This document shows, piece by piece, positions 1 to 8,226 of a DNA stretch of 20,716 bases. Under the pieces are notes generated by a model that saw only the letters and a program-made list of their open reading frames with translations, was not told the DNA's origin and did no database searches. Positions within the stretch are counted from its first letter, which is position 1. Each line of letters opens with the position of its first letter. The stretch is from a virus, in IMG/VR virus record IMGVR_UViG_3300021376_000440, positions 1 to 20,716 of that record; one strand, 5' to 3'. The translations under genes and the position numbers were made by a program.

Positions 1-102
1 TACTCCACCATTTGTAAGATTATAGGTAGCTGTGGCAGATGTTGTGATTGTATCTAGCTTGACGAAGTTTCCGATTGTTGGTTGTTTGCCGATATATGCC
101 AT
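1..102 (-). CDS. Small tail/fibre-associated protein, 3' end cut by window edge
   Basis: The reading frame starts at ATG 102-100 and is open for 34 codons to the window edge, so only the N-terminus is present. It begins MAYIGKQPTIGNFVKLDTIT. This opening resembles a family of small structural proteins found among tail-fibre genes of marine podoviruses and cyanophages; that match is from memory. The start is supported by the upstream gene, whose stop codon ends one base before this ATG, so the two are probably translationally coupled. Its first residues (M-A-Y-I-G-K-Q-P) echo those of the 166-residue protein at 340-840 (M-P-F-I-G-N-K-P), which suggests a shared docking or assembly sequence. 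Function beyond a tail-tip or fibre role is unknown. Confidence 0.75.
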   Translation of the reverse strand, partial: MAYIGKQPTIGNFVKLDTITTSATATYNLTNGGV

Positions 103-103
103 G

Positions 104-340
104 TTATTTTTTATTAATTGGTAAATTGTTATAATCTTCTAAATCTTTTTGTTTTTTAGCAATCCATTTATTTTTAATTTCTTCATTCCATTCAGCATTA
201 CAAATGTCTTTAACTTTTTGTGGTTGATTAGAAATATCCATATCTGGTTCTAAAATATATCTGTTATATTTATCATTAATTAATTCTCTTACTTGAATTA
301 ATTTATATTCAGTAACTATTTCAATTAAATCTATTACCAT
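104..340 (-). CDS. Small hypothetical protein in the fibre gene cluster (78 aa)
   Basis: This is a 78-residue, charged, soluble-looking protein with no membrane segment or signal peptide. The centre and C-terminus are rich in Lys, Asp, Glu and Asn, with a QPQKVKDICNAEW segment at about residues 39-51. I have seen similar small proteins next to fibre genes in marine phages but know no function for them. Its ATG overlaps the stop of the 166-residue fibre-like gene (TAATG), and its stop lies one base before the next start, so it is firmly part of the operon. A fibre assembly chaperone is one possibility from position alone; no sequence motif proves it. Confidence 0.7.
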   Translation of the reverse strand: MVIDLIEIVTEYKLIQVRELINDKYNRYILEPDMDISNQPQKVKDICNAEWNEEIKNKWIAKKQKDLEDYNNLPINKK

Positions 341-840
341 TAAGAAACACTCCTATAAATTACAGTTGCTCTAAAATATCCATTTTGAGTAAATGAACCA
401 GTATAAGCCATACTTGCATCAGTTGTGTTGTCTGCGTATTGACCATATAGTATTAAACCAGCTTGACCATATTCAGTTCCTACAAATGAACCATTGCCAG
501 ATGTTGTAAATGGTAATGTAAATGTAATAGCACCTGAACCAGAAGATGTATTTAAATGTGCCTGAACTTGTGCAACAACTATTCTTCCAACTTTCACATA
601 AGAATAAGCTGTTGTATCAATAGATGTTATTGAACCACCAGCTAAACTCCATGATGGAGTCCAAGTTCCAGTTTCTTGTGTAGCAACACCAGATAGTTTA
701 GTAGAAACTATTCCAGCACTAGCATTAATATCAGCATTAACGATTGTACCATCTGCTATCTTTGCAGAAGTAATAATACCATCTGTAATGTCAGCAGAAG
801 TTAAAGGTACTGCTGAAGGTTTATTTCCTATAAAAGGCAT
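340..840 (-). CDS. Tail-fibre-like protein with MPFIG N-terminus (166 aa)
   Basis: The N-terminus MPFIGNKP resembles the start of many marine-phage fibre proteins. Residues 15-50 form short repeats of the type I-x-D-G-x-I-x-x-x-x-I (ADITDGIITSAKIADGTIVN), typical of fibre shafts or trimerising segments. From about residue 57 (TGTWTPSW) the protein becomes Gly/Ser/Thr/Tyr-rich and beta-strand-like, as in the C-terminal beta-sandwich tips of fibres and spikes. I infer a small trimeric fibre or tip protein that may contact the host surface. It lies downstream of the gp17-like fibre and the 108-residue protein. Its stop overlaps the start of the next gene by one base. Confidence 0.8.
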   Translation of the reverse strand: MPFIGNKPSAVPLTSADITDGIITSAKIADGTIVNADINASAGIVSTKLSGVATQETGTWTPSWSLAGGSITSIDTTAYSYVKVGRIVVAQVQAHLNTSSGSGAITFTLPFTTSGNGSFVGTEYGQAGLILYGQYADNTTDASMAYTGSFTQNGYFRATVIYRSVS

Positions 841-849
841 TGTTTAATC

Positions 850-1176
850 CTAATTGCTGATGTCATCTACTGTGCTTACGATAGCATCTAAAGATGAAGC
901 TGTGTTAGAAACTACTTTTAGTGCATCACCTATTTGAACTACAAATTTTGCACCACCATCTAATACTTGTAGTGATGAACCAGAAGGTATCGGTGCATCT
1001 TTAATTATATAATAATCTAAAGACGTATTTGTAATAAACACAGAAGCATTAACTGAGCTTCCTGTTGTGTTAGAAATATTAATTCCAACAACAGTGTCTA
1101 TGCTATCTGCTGTGAACATTGTTCTTGTTGATGTACCAATATTTCGTTCTTGGTATCTTCTAAAGTTTTGTGCCAT
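850..1176 (-). CDS. Small virion/fibre-associated protein (108 aa)
   Basis: A 108-residue protein beginning MAQNFRRYQERNIGTSTRTM. It is rich in Ser, Thr, Val and Ile in an alternating pattern that suggests an all-beta fold, with no signal peptide or membrane segment. Proteins with this opening (an RRYxxRNIGT-like start followed by a small beta domain) occur in fibre clusters of marine myo- and podoviruses, as I recall, and are usually called hypothetical structural proteins. It sits directly after the gp17-like fibre gene, so a fibre-collar or adaptor role is plausible but unproven. No clear Shine-Dalgarno precedes the ATG; the upstream sequence is A-rich. Confidence 0.75.
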   Translation of the reverse strand: MAQNFRRYQERNIGTSTRTMFTADSIDTVVGINISNTTGSSVNASVFITNTSLDYYIIKDAPIPSGSSLQVLDGGAKFVVQIGDALKVVSNTASSLDAIVSTVDDISN

Positions 1177-1200
1177 ATTTTGTTTTTGTTAGTTGTTTTT

Positions 1201-2268
1201 TTAAAGAGCAATAGCCATAGCTATTGCAAATCCTTTAGTTGCTAAATTACTAGTATCAGTAGCTTCTACAGTTAACCAAGTAGAACCTGTATAATATTTC
1301 AATACATTTGAACTTGTATTAAAATATAAATCACCAGCAGTTAAAGGATCACCATCATTATCAACAGTTGGATCGGATGCCTTTGCACCTAAATAAATAT
1401 CATCAAAATTATCAGCAGCTGCGGCTGCGGCTGCGGCTGAGGCTGCAGAAGCTGATGCACTTGAACTTGCAGCGGATGCCGAAGAACTTGCAGATGAAGC
1501 ACTTGAACTTGCGGCTGCGGCTGAACTTGCGGCTGCAGTTTCTGAAGCACTTGCAGCAGCGGCTGAGGAAGAAGCAGCTGAGGCTGAAGAAGTCGCAGAA
1601 GCAGCATCAACGATTAAAGTATAATAAGCAGTATTTGCATTTGAACTTAACGGCTGCGCTCCTGAAGAAGTGTGAGCCGTATTAATAATATAAATATTAT
1701 TATTGGATGTATCTTTAACTAAATCTCTACCATTATAAGCGGTAGCTGTAGCCCAATTACCTCTGTAAGTTCCAAGCTCTTGTGTTACCGCAATCTCTCC
1801 GTTTGCATCAAAGGCTAGAATTTTATTAGCACGATCTGCAGATCCAACTGTAAATTCAGTTGAGTTAATTGTATTGGTTCTTGATAATTTTATTGATCGA
1901 TCAATCTGCTCTTGTAACTCCTGGCTTATTTGAGTTAACTTATCATAAGCTGTTTCAATACTGTTAGCAGGTAGTGGATCGTTTTCTATTAAATCTAACT
2001 CTTGTGTTTGTGGAGTTGATCTTCTTAAAATAATTGTCTGTGTCGCTGTTGGAATATTACCAGCTGTAAAAGTAACTGTTCCAGAGTTATTGCCAACTCC
2101 TGATACTGTATAATGTGTAGTTTTAGTTTTTACAGTTTCAGTTCCATTAGCTGCACGAATAATAACTTGAATATCGTCATCATCTGCAATTTTAAATGTA
2201 TATGTAAAAGCTGATGTTGAGCCGTTGCCTGTGTAACTATCTTTAATTGTTGTTGTAGAGATTGTCAT
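1201..2268 (-). CDS. T7 gp17-type tail fibre with Ala/Ser-rich shaft (355 aa)
   Basis: Residues 1 to about 135 match the N-terminal, virion-attaching domain of T7 gp17 (YTGNGSTSAFTYTFKI; the VSG...GTVTF stretch; ILRRSTPQTQELDL; a coiled-coil-like QISQELQEQIDRSIKLSR). Residues 168-200 (YRGNWATATAYNGRDLV) look like a small CBM5/12-type carbohydrate-binding module. Residues 221-285 are almost pure Ala/Ser, a flexible or helical shaft. Residues 290-333 (IYLGAKASDP, GDLYFNTSSNVLKYYTGSTW) form a domain common near fibre ends. T7 gp17 is 553 residues, so this fibre is shorter and has no obvious T7-type receptor-binding tip; the downstream small proteins may supply it. The start ATG directly follows the stop of the 929-residue gene. 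Attachment role is strong from family; host receptor is unknown. Confidence 0.93.
   Translation of the reverse strand: MTISTTTIKDSYTGNGSTSAFTYTFKIADDDDIQVIIRAANGTETVKTKTTHYTVSGVGNNSGTVTFTAGNIPTATQTIILRRSTPQTQELDLIENDPLPANSIETAYDKLTQISQELQEQIDRSIKLSRTNTINSTEFTVGSADRANKILAFDANGEIAVTQELGTYRGNWATATAYNGRDLVKDTSNNNIYIINTAHTSSGAQPLSSNANTAYYTLIVDAASATSSASAASSSAAAASASETAAASSAAAASSSASSASSSASAASSSASASAASAAAAAAAADNFDDIYLGAKASDPTVDNDGDPLTAGDLYFNTSSNVLKYYTGSTWLTVEATDTSNLATKGFAIAMAIAL
1208..1227 (-). repeat. Perfect inverted repeat at the 3' end of the fibre gene
   Basis: Eight-base arms GCAATAGC and GCTATTGC flank a four-base loop. The element lies inside the last codons of the fibre gene, which read AIAMAIAL before the stop. 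On the coding strand it is followed by TCTTTAAAAAAAC rather than a clean U-tract, so it is a poor intrinsic terminator. It could protect or space the mRNA end of the fibre cistron. It could equally be a by-product of alternating Ala/Ile codons. Confidence 0.5.
1414..1608 (-). repeat. Ala/Ser-coding repeat tract in the fibre shaft
   Basis: This stretch codes residues 221-285 of the fibre. It is built from degenerate Ala/Ser codons with short repeated units, including consecutive gcggct hexamers near 1421-1438 and a 14-base unit (gcacttgaacttgc) present twice. It is locally GC-richer than its surroundings. Such tracts can change length by slippage in multiples of three, altering fibre shaft length without breaking the frame. 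Confidence 0.8.
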
Positions 2269-5058
2269 TTATTGTGCTTGGTTAATAATATTTTCAAAAT
2301 AATTTTCAGGTAAAACATTACCTTTGTTTTTTTCTAATGCGTCTTTGTCTAACAATTCTGTAATTCTTGGTTTCACGCTGTCTTGTACTCCTGGATCTGC
2401 AAACAATTCATCATTTGCAACTTTTCTCGACATCTCAATTGTTCTTTGAATACGAGCTGCTTTGTCAGCTCTATTTGAATTTTGATATTCTGAATTGTTA
2501 AATAATTGTTCTAATTGTTGTTTAGTAATTTCACCTGATCTTCTTTGTAAAAAAGAAATCTCATCTGTTTCAAGTGGTAAATTTGCAGAATAGGCCCCAA
2601 CTGTAAAAGTTTTAGTTTGTCTAATCGGTGTAACTTCAGGATTTACATTTAAAAATTCTTGACGAATTGGATCTAATTTAATTTCACTTCTAGCAAATGG
2701 ATAACTTTTAGTTTTATTTACAGGATCGCCAAATAAATCATACTTAGTATTTAGATTAGCATCGTATAAATTTCTTTGAACATACTCGTTTAAATCTACT
2801 GCTAACTTTTTATAACCATCACCAGACCAATTGAATATTGTTCCTGGTTTTGCAAATGCTGGAATAAAAGAAGAGGCATAATTAGCACCCCAAACTTTTG
2901 CAAATTTTCCTAAATCGTAATTAGAAAACTTTTGGTAATCATCTATAAATTTTCCAACACCTGAAAGATAAGAACTGTCTGCTAAGTTTTCACCAATAGC
3001 TGCTGTAAATTCTAAAGCATGAGCAAGATAACGCTCAAAGCCTTCACTATCTTCATTTGAAATTGTATGAATAACTTTACCAAGATCTGAAGCCATGGCT
3101 ATACCTTGTGCTATTGGATCTAAGCCAGCGTAATTAAATTGTGTAACTCCATCATTAGTTGGAATACGAACTGTTTTACCTTGAAGGTTTAATGCTTCTT
3201 TAGTTGCACCTTTTCCTTTTGAAGTTAATCCAACATCTGAGCCTGCAGTAAATCCATTATAACCAAGTGTGGCAAAGGTTGCATAGAACATCGCACCTAA
3301 AGCCATCTTTGCTTTTGCCATATCTGCTCTTGCTCCACCTGCTGCAAGATCTTCTCTATATTTTCTTAAAAAAACATAGTTCAATCCAGGTGTTCGCTCT
3401 AAAGCAAAAGTTAAAATATTAGTTGGTGTCTGAATAAATGGTAAATAATAATTAGTTATAAAATCTGCACCAGGTGTTGAACTTTTAAATTTAATTAATA
3501 AATTTCCAAAATCAGAAATTTGATCATTCTTATTTTTTAACTTTGTTTGAAACGTTACATATAGCGCATTTTCATAAGCTGCTTTAGTTGCATTTTCACT
3601 TGGATTTGCAATTCTATTTGCAAGAAAAGTTGAAGCTGTTTCAACATCAGCTTTCAAAGTTCCTTTTTGTATTTCCTGCATTGTTTCTCTATATGCTTGC
3701 GCATAAATTTCTTCTCTAAATGCTAGGTTCTTAAAATAATTATCTGTTACTGATAAAAGTTTTGTTGGTATTCGATCTAATGTTGCAATCTTACCAAGAA
3801 TATCGACAGCTTTGCCAACACCTTCATTTTCAATTCCAAAATTTCTAGCAGTAAATTTTCCAAGATTTCCTGTATCAAACTTTTCACCTTGCAGCTGATT
3901 TGGAATTTCAATATTTTTTATATTTTTAATTTTATCAACGACACTTGAATTAGGTGTATTTAATGCTTTACCAATTAAAGACCACATCTCCTCTCGTGCC
4001 ATCTGCTTTCCGTAAGCAGCAGCCACATCTTCAAATGGTGAAATACCATCTTCAGATCTAAAAAATCTTGATGCAATTTTTCTCTCTAATGCAGTTATAC
4101 CTTGTGTAAGATAATTGCCTGCGGTGTTTTTAATGTGTGATACAGGATTAGATAAAATAACATTTAAAAATGTTTCACCAATTGCCTCAGAAGTAGCTGT
4201 TAATAAACCTTTGCTATTGTCAACCGCTTCTACTCTTTGCGCTCTGTTACCTTTTAAGTATTGCTGCGCTAAAATTCTAGTCTGCTCTTCTCCGCCAAGA
4301 TCTTCTAGTAATCTTATTTTATTTAATTCATCTAAAGTAAGATTAGTAAATTGTGTATCTCGTGGTTTATATTTAAACTGATTTAATGCTCGTGCAGTTT
4401 CAGTTTGTACACCTTTTAATACTCGCTGATATTCACCCATTAATGCAAAATGTTGCTTATAAGCTAATAGTGCATCTGGTCCGCCATTGACGGCAGCTTC
4501 AGCTAATGTGTTTAATTTTTTATGTCCTGCTACAAATATTTCACGAGCCGCTAATATTTGTGCATCATTTAATGTTGAGCCTGGTCTTAGTCTGACAAAG
4601 TTATCAATAAACTTTTGCTGGTCCTGACCTAATAAATCTGCAAGCTCTTGCGTTTCTTTTTTAGTGCGAACGCCACCTTTAGTATTTTGAAATTGTTTAA
4701 AATACTTCTTAGAAATCTGATCTATAAATAAAAGAAAATCACCTTTGTCATTAAATTTATCAATATTAAAATCATCGAGTACAGTTTTAGTAGCACCTGT
4801 ACTTTTTAATTTAACAAATTCGTCAATAGACTTTTGTGCATCCTCATTAGATACTTTAATTTTAATATCTAAATCCTCAGTACCTTTTACATTATCTTTT
4901 AAAGGAGCTTGTTTTTCTCTTACAACTTTTGGCTCACCAATTGGTGTTGCAGGTTGTTTTAAAACTTTCTTGTTTCCTTGTTCGACAATTCCTTTAATTT
5001 TTTTTTGTGCTTCTTGAACTAAATCAATAGCAAATTTTTTGTCAATATTTATAGCCAT
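2269..5058 (-). CDS. Large inner-core/ejection protein, second gp16-position protein (929 aa)
   Basis: This is the last large protein before the fibre gene, the place of T7 gp16, the ejected inner-core protein. The N-terminal 290 residues are charged and helical. The rest contains segments I recognise from phage polyvalent/MuF-associated large proteins: NPVSHIKNTAGN (304-315), YYLPFIQTPTNIL (537-549) followed by ERTPG (554-558), a hydrophobic stretch MALGAMFYATFATLGY (585-600), and a VRIP...AGLDPIAQGIAMASDLGK run (630-661). No transglycosylase motif is evident. I infer a virion protein that enters the cell envelope with the DNA. It follows the 1036-residue gene after a 54-base gap, and its stop abuts the fibre ATG. 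A catalytic function cannot be assigned. Confidence 0.8.
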   Translation of the reverse strand: MAINIDKKFAIDLVQEAQKKIKGIVEQGNKKVLKQPATPIGEPKVVREKQAPLKDNVKGTEDLDIKIKVSNEDAQKSIDEFVKLKSTGATKTVLDDFNIDKFNDKGDFLLFIDQISKKYFKQFQNTKGGVRTKKETQELADLLGQDQQKFIDNFVRLRPGSTLNDAQILAAREIFVAGHKKLNTLAEAAVNGGPDALLAYKQHFALMGEYQRVLKGVQTETARALNQFKYKPRDTQFTNLTLDELNKIRLLEDLGGEEQTRILAQQYLKGNRAQRVEAVDNSKGLLTATSEAIGETFLNVILSNPVSHIKNTAGNYLTQGITALERKIASRFFRSEDGISPFEDVAAAYGKQMAREEMWSLIGKALNTPNSSVVDKIKNIKNIEIPNQLQGEKFDTGNLGKFTARNFGIENEGVGKAVDILGKIATLDRIPTKLLSVTDNYFKNLAFREEIYAQAYRETMQEIQKGTLKADVETASTFLANRIANPSENATKAAYENALYVTFQTKLKNKNDQISDFGNLLIKFKSSTPGADFITNYYLPFIQTPTNILTFALERTPGLNYVFLRKYREDLAAGGARADMAKAKMALGAMFYATFATLGYNGFTAGSDVGLTSKGKGATKEALNLQGKTVRIPTNDGVTQFNYAGLDPIAQGIAMASDLGKVIHTISNEDSEGFERYLAHALEFTAAIGENLADSSYLSGVGKFIDDYQKFSNYDLGKFAKVWGANYASSFIPAFAKPGTIFNWSGDGYKKLAVDLNEYVQRNLYDANLNTKYDLFGDPVNKTKSYPFARSEIKLDPIRQEFLNVNPEVTPIRQTKTFTVGAYSANLPLETDEISFLQRRSGEITKQQLEQLFNNSEYQNSNRADKAARIQRTIEMSRKVANDELFADPGVQDSVKPRITELLDKDALEKNKGNVLPENYFENIINQAQ

Positions 5059-5078
5059 TCTGTAAATTTATGTTTTGG

Positions 5079-5104
5079 AAAAAAACAAATATGAGAGGAT
5101 ATTT
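5079..5104 (-). terminator. Weak AT-stem hairpin plus T-run between the two large core genes
   Basis: On the coding strand AAATAT, a six-base loop and ATATTT are followed by G and seven T residues. The stem is all A-T and therefore weak. It lies in the 54-base gap between the 1036- and 929-residue genes, one of the longer gaps in the window. It might cause partial termination or pausing; equally it may be chance in AT-rich DNA. Confidence 0.25.
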
Positions 5105-5112
5105 ATTTCTTA

Positions 5113-8100
5113 CTAATTTTTTGTCGGATTAGAAATAGTATTGTTTTGCATATTATCCGATATAACTTTTGCTGAACCGCCAGCAGTTAAGGCTGGTAAT
5201 ACAATATTAAATAATGGTTGTGATTTCTCTTGGACTGATCGTTTCATTTCAGGAGTTATTTTTAAAACAACATAATTAATACTTTCATTTTGTTCAGGCA
5301 ACTTTACCGCTTCTGTAGTTACAGGTGCATTCCATTTCTTTGCATATTTTTTCATATAAGTTGGAATTGCTTGATCGTATAATTCAAATTTACCTTTACC
5401 TTCTCCAATGAATTGTTTTTCAGATAATTTATAGTTAAAGGTTTTGTTCTTTAATTCTTCCTTTGTGTATCTGTGTAATAAAATATCCTCAGCATCACCT
5501 AATATATCTTGATAATTTTTTGGATAAATTTTATCAATATTATATATATCAGCATCAGTTAATGCTCTTTCTTCTACTACTTTTTTTCCGTTTTTTTGAG
5601 TTAAAATAAAAGTATAAGTTGGATAACCAGCTTCATTATTTTTGTCTGAAACACCAACTTTAACTTCAACATTATCTACAAATCCTCCAGTTTTACCATA
5701 ACGAGCTGCAGCTACTCTGCCTTCTGGAATTGCAATTGCAGAAAAATTATTATCGGCTGCGTATCTGATTAATCTTCTTGTAACTAATTCGTACCAATTA
5801 TTTTTAAAAGGAAAATCTTTTATTGTTTTGTCGTCAATCTCAGCTTTAGCTTTTTGTAAAATTTCTTGTTCAGTTACATTTTCAAATGATTTTTGATTGA
5901 CCTGGTCGATAGTAATATCGTTACTAGCTCTTTCTTTCGCATTTTTTAAAATTAATTTATTTTCTTTTTTAACTGCTTGAAAAATATCAGATTGTAATTC
6001 TTCAACAGATAAAGTTTTTTGACCTGCTATATTTCTTTCTTTAAATCTAACATGAGCAAATTCACCAGGCATATTAAAATGAGCGCTTGTATCTAAACCT
6101 AAATTATCTGCAGTTTGTTTAGTGGTTGCTCCTTGTTGTAATGGAAAGTATTTATCAACATTTTTTCCACCTTTTGATAAAGTAAATATTAGCTCTTTAT
6201 AATCTCTGCCGCCAGGTAATGTATATCTGTCATATTTTGTAGATTGAAAACCACCAACAAATTCCTCTATATCTCTGTAATCAAATTCATATCTATTTTG
6301 AATGTCATCTTCATTTAATCTTATTAAATATTCATTATGAAACTTCTTTAAATTTTCCTCATCAAGAAAAATCTTATCTTCATTCTTCATTACAAGACCT
6401 TGTTTTTTTATTGTGTCTTGCAACATCATGAAATCATCTTCAGAAAATAAAAGTCTTTTTACATCGCTGTAATCAACATCGGAACCATGACTATTTCTAA
6501 AATTATCTACATTTTCTTTTATAAAATTTATAACTAAAGTATCTCTTTCATCGTCAGTTAATCTTTTTTTTGATTTAGCAAAAAAAATATCTCCAATTCT
6601 ATATTGATTTTGTATTTCGCTTCTAAAAAAACTTATAGGCAATATTTCTCCTGAATAAAAAAATTCATCATATAATCCTGCATCTGACATTAACCGCTCT
6701 GTGTTATAGTTATATTTAGTACTATTAGAATTTCTGATTAAATTATATTTAATGTCATCAAAACGAATACCGCCATTTTTAGCTATTGCCTCTTGAATTT
6801 CTTTATAAGCGTAATATGCACTATCTCCTGTATCGGCATTTTGATCTCTAAACCATTCAAGAATTTCATCATCAGATTTTTTTGACTTAAAATTTCTTGG
6901 CAATTGCACTTCATTGACATCAAGTCTGTTGGCTTGAATAAAATCAGAAACTTCTTGTTTTGTTACTGATGGTTTTCCTTTTAAGAAATCATCAAGTCCA
7001 ATCCATTTCATTTCTTGCTGCGTAACGCCTGGAATATTTTTTATTGTTCCTAAAATTTGATCGCCTGGAGCTTTGTTTGGAATTCTCTCAATTGCATTAA
7101 CAACTGCTGATTTAAACACAGGTGCTAGTTCATTAACAACTTTTGGTACCAGCGGATTAGCCATCGCCTCTCCGCTAAACTCCTTTTTTATTGCACCGCC
7201 AATCTGAGTTAATTTATTTCCAAATTGATCGATACTGCTTCTTACATTATCAAGAATTGTTGGTTCTTGATTTTGCATTGTTTCATCTTTTGGATTTAAA
7301 ATTGTTTGATCTGTTATTTCTCCAATAGCAGTTGCAGATCCTGTTGCAACGGCTCCACCTGGTATTGCTTTATTAAATGCTGGTACATTTCTTTTTAAAA
7401 ATAATGCTGTATTAATAATTGGACCAATTAAAGTGGTAAGTCCTGTAGTTTCAAATGCTTGGTAAGCTCGATCAAATATTTCTCCTTCAGGAGTATCTGG
7501 TAAAGCGCCAAAGAACTCTTTCAAACCTTGAATAGATGCACTATCAAAGAAAAAACTACTCTGGCTTTTTCCTTCTGCATTTTTTTCTTTTGGATCAAAG
7601 GCAATACCTGAAGATAAACCTACAGATAAAGGAATTGATATTGTTTTAGGTAATCCTATTTTATCAAGTGTTGAATAGATTGGTGCAAAAAAAGGATAAT
7701 CTTGCGCTACATAACTTAACATATCAGCTCCAAAACTTGGATCTCGACCTTTTGCTGCTTGAAAACCTGTAGAGTAAGTTTGTTTAAAAGTTGTAATTAT
7801 ATTTTTTAATTTTTCGTCAGCATCTTGTGAAAATTTATAAATATCATTATAACGATCGCCTCCTGGTTCTGCTCCAAATAATCTTGAAATCGTTGGAAAC
7901 AAATTAACTCCTAATCTTGCTCCGTTCATTCCACCTAAAGCAATTCGGTATAATGCTTGATCTGGTAGATCGGCAATAAAGTTATAAACGTCTTTTGCAT
8001 AAAGAGGATTTACTTCTTTATTTTTTGGATCATCTTTATTTAATTCTACAATTGCAGCATTTGGATCACGAGTAATACCAATCAGCTCTGCAGGATCTAC

Positions 8101-8223
8101 ATTGTTTTCTTTAAAGAAATTATATTTGCGATCTCCAAATAATTTTTCTTGATCTTTAATTGGTTGATAAAGACTTTCAATAATATTAAAACTGCCAACG
8201 CCTATATTTTTTTCTTCTTCCAT
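5113..8223 (-). CDS. Large inner-core/ejection protein with polyvalent-type C-terminal domain (1036 aa)
   Basis: First of two large proteins at the T7 gp16 position. Residues 1-200 are mixed helical; 260-302 contain hydrophobic Gly/Ala-rich runs (TGLTTLIGPIINTALFL; IPGGAVATGSATAIG). Residues 380-441 (IPGVTQQEMKWIGLDDFL, then VTKQEVSDFIQANRL) and about 665-1005 match a pattern I know from large polyvalent proteins of phages and mobile elements: AHVRFKER (723-730), VEELQSD (740-746), FPFKNNWYELVTRRLIRYAA (804-823), ARYG (840-843), GEGKGKFELYDQAIPTYMKK (940-959) and ITPEMKRSVQ...PLF (989-1005). No known active site can be assigned. Position says it is packaged and ejected; the domain content suggests a role against the host or in the envelope channel, which is inference. 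It starts three bases after the gp15-like stop. Confidence 0.82.
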   Translation of the reverse strand: MEEEKNIGVGSFNIIESLYQPIKDQEKLFGDRKYNFFKENNVDPAELIGITRDPNAAIVELNKDDPKNKEVNPLYAKDVYNFIADLPDQALYRIALGGMNGARLGVNLFPTISRLFGAEPGGDRYNDIYKFSQDADEKLKNIITTFKQTYSTGFQAAKGRDPSFGADMLSYVAQDYPFFAPIYSTLDKIGLPKTISIPLSVGLSSGIAFDPKEKNAEGKSQSSFFFDSASIQGLKEFFGALPDTPEGEIFDRAYQAFETTGLTTLIGPIINTALFLKRNVPAFNKAIPGGAVATGSATAIGEITDQTILNPKDETMQNQEPTILDNVRSSIDQFGNKLTQIGGAIKKEFSGEAMANPLVPKVVNELAPVFKSAVVNAIERIPNKAPGDQILGTIKNIPGVTQQEMKWIGLDDFLKGKPSVTKQEVSDFIQANRLDVNEVQLPRNFKSKKSDDEILEWFRDQNADTGDSAYYAYKEIQEAIAKNGGIRFDDIKYNLIRNSNSTKYNYNTERLMSDAGLYDEFFYSGEILPISFFRSEIQNQYRIGDIFFAKSKKRLTDDERDTLVINFIKENVDNFRNSHGSDVDYSDVKRLLFSEDDFMMLQDTIKKQGLVMKNEDKIFLDEENLKKFHNEYLIRLNEDDIQNRYEFDYRDIEEFVGGFQSTKYDRYTLPGGRDYKELIFTLSKGGKNVDKYFPLQQGATTKQTADNLGLDTSAHFNMPGEFAHVRFKERNIAGQKTLSVEELQSDIFQAVKKENKLILKNAKERASNDITIDQVNQKSFENVTEQEILQKAKAEIDDKTIKDFPFKNNWYELVTRRLIRYAADNNFSAIAIPEGRVAAARYGKTGGFVDNVEVKVGVSDKNNEAGYPTYTFILTQKNGKKVVEERALTDADIYNIDKIYPKNYQDILGDAEDILLHRYTKEELKNKTFNYKLSEKQFIGEGKGKFELYDQAIPTYMKKYAKKWNAPVTTEAVKLPEQNESINYVVLKITPEMKRSVQEKSQPLFNIVLPALTAGGSAKVISDNMQNNTISNPTKN

Positions 8224-8226
8224 AAA

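Noticed and set aside
1389-1610. Second minus-strand frame of 73 codons inside the fibre gene
   Set aside because: Out-of-frame reading of the same repeat tract, pure Leu/Gln/Pro low complexity, no ribosome binding site.
1368-1685. Open frame on the plus strand (105 codons) rich in Leu, Arg and Gln
   Set aside because: It is the reverse shadow of the Ala/Ser repeat tract of the fibre gene; the low-complexity leucine/arginine content is produced by the repeats.
5059-5112. Possible frameshift joining the two large gp16-position proteins
   Set aside because: The genes are separated by a 54-base gap with several stops and a separate ATG, and each protein has its own complete-looking ends.
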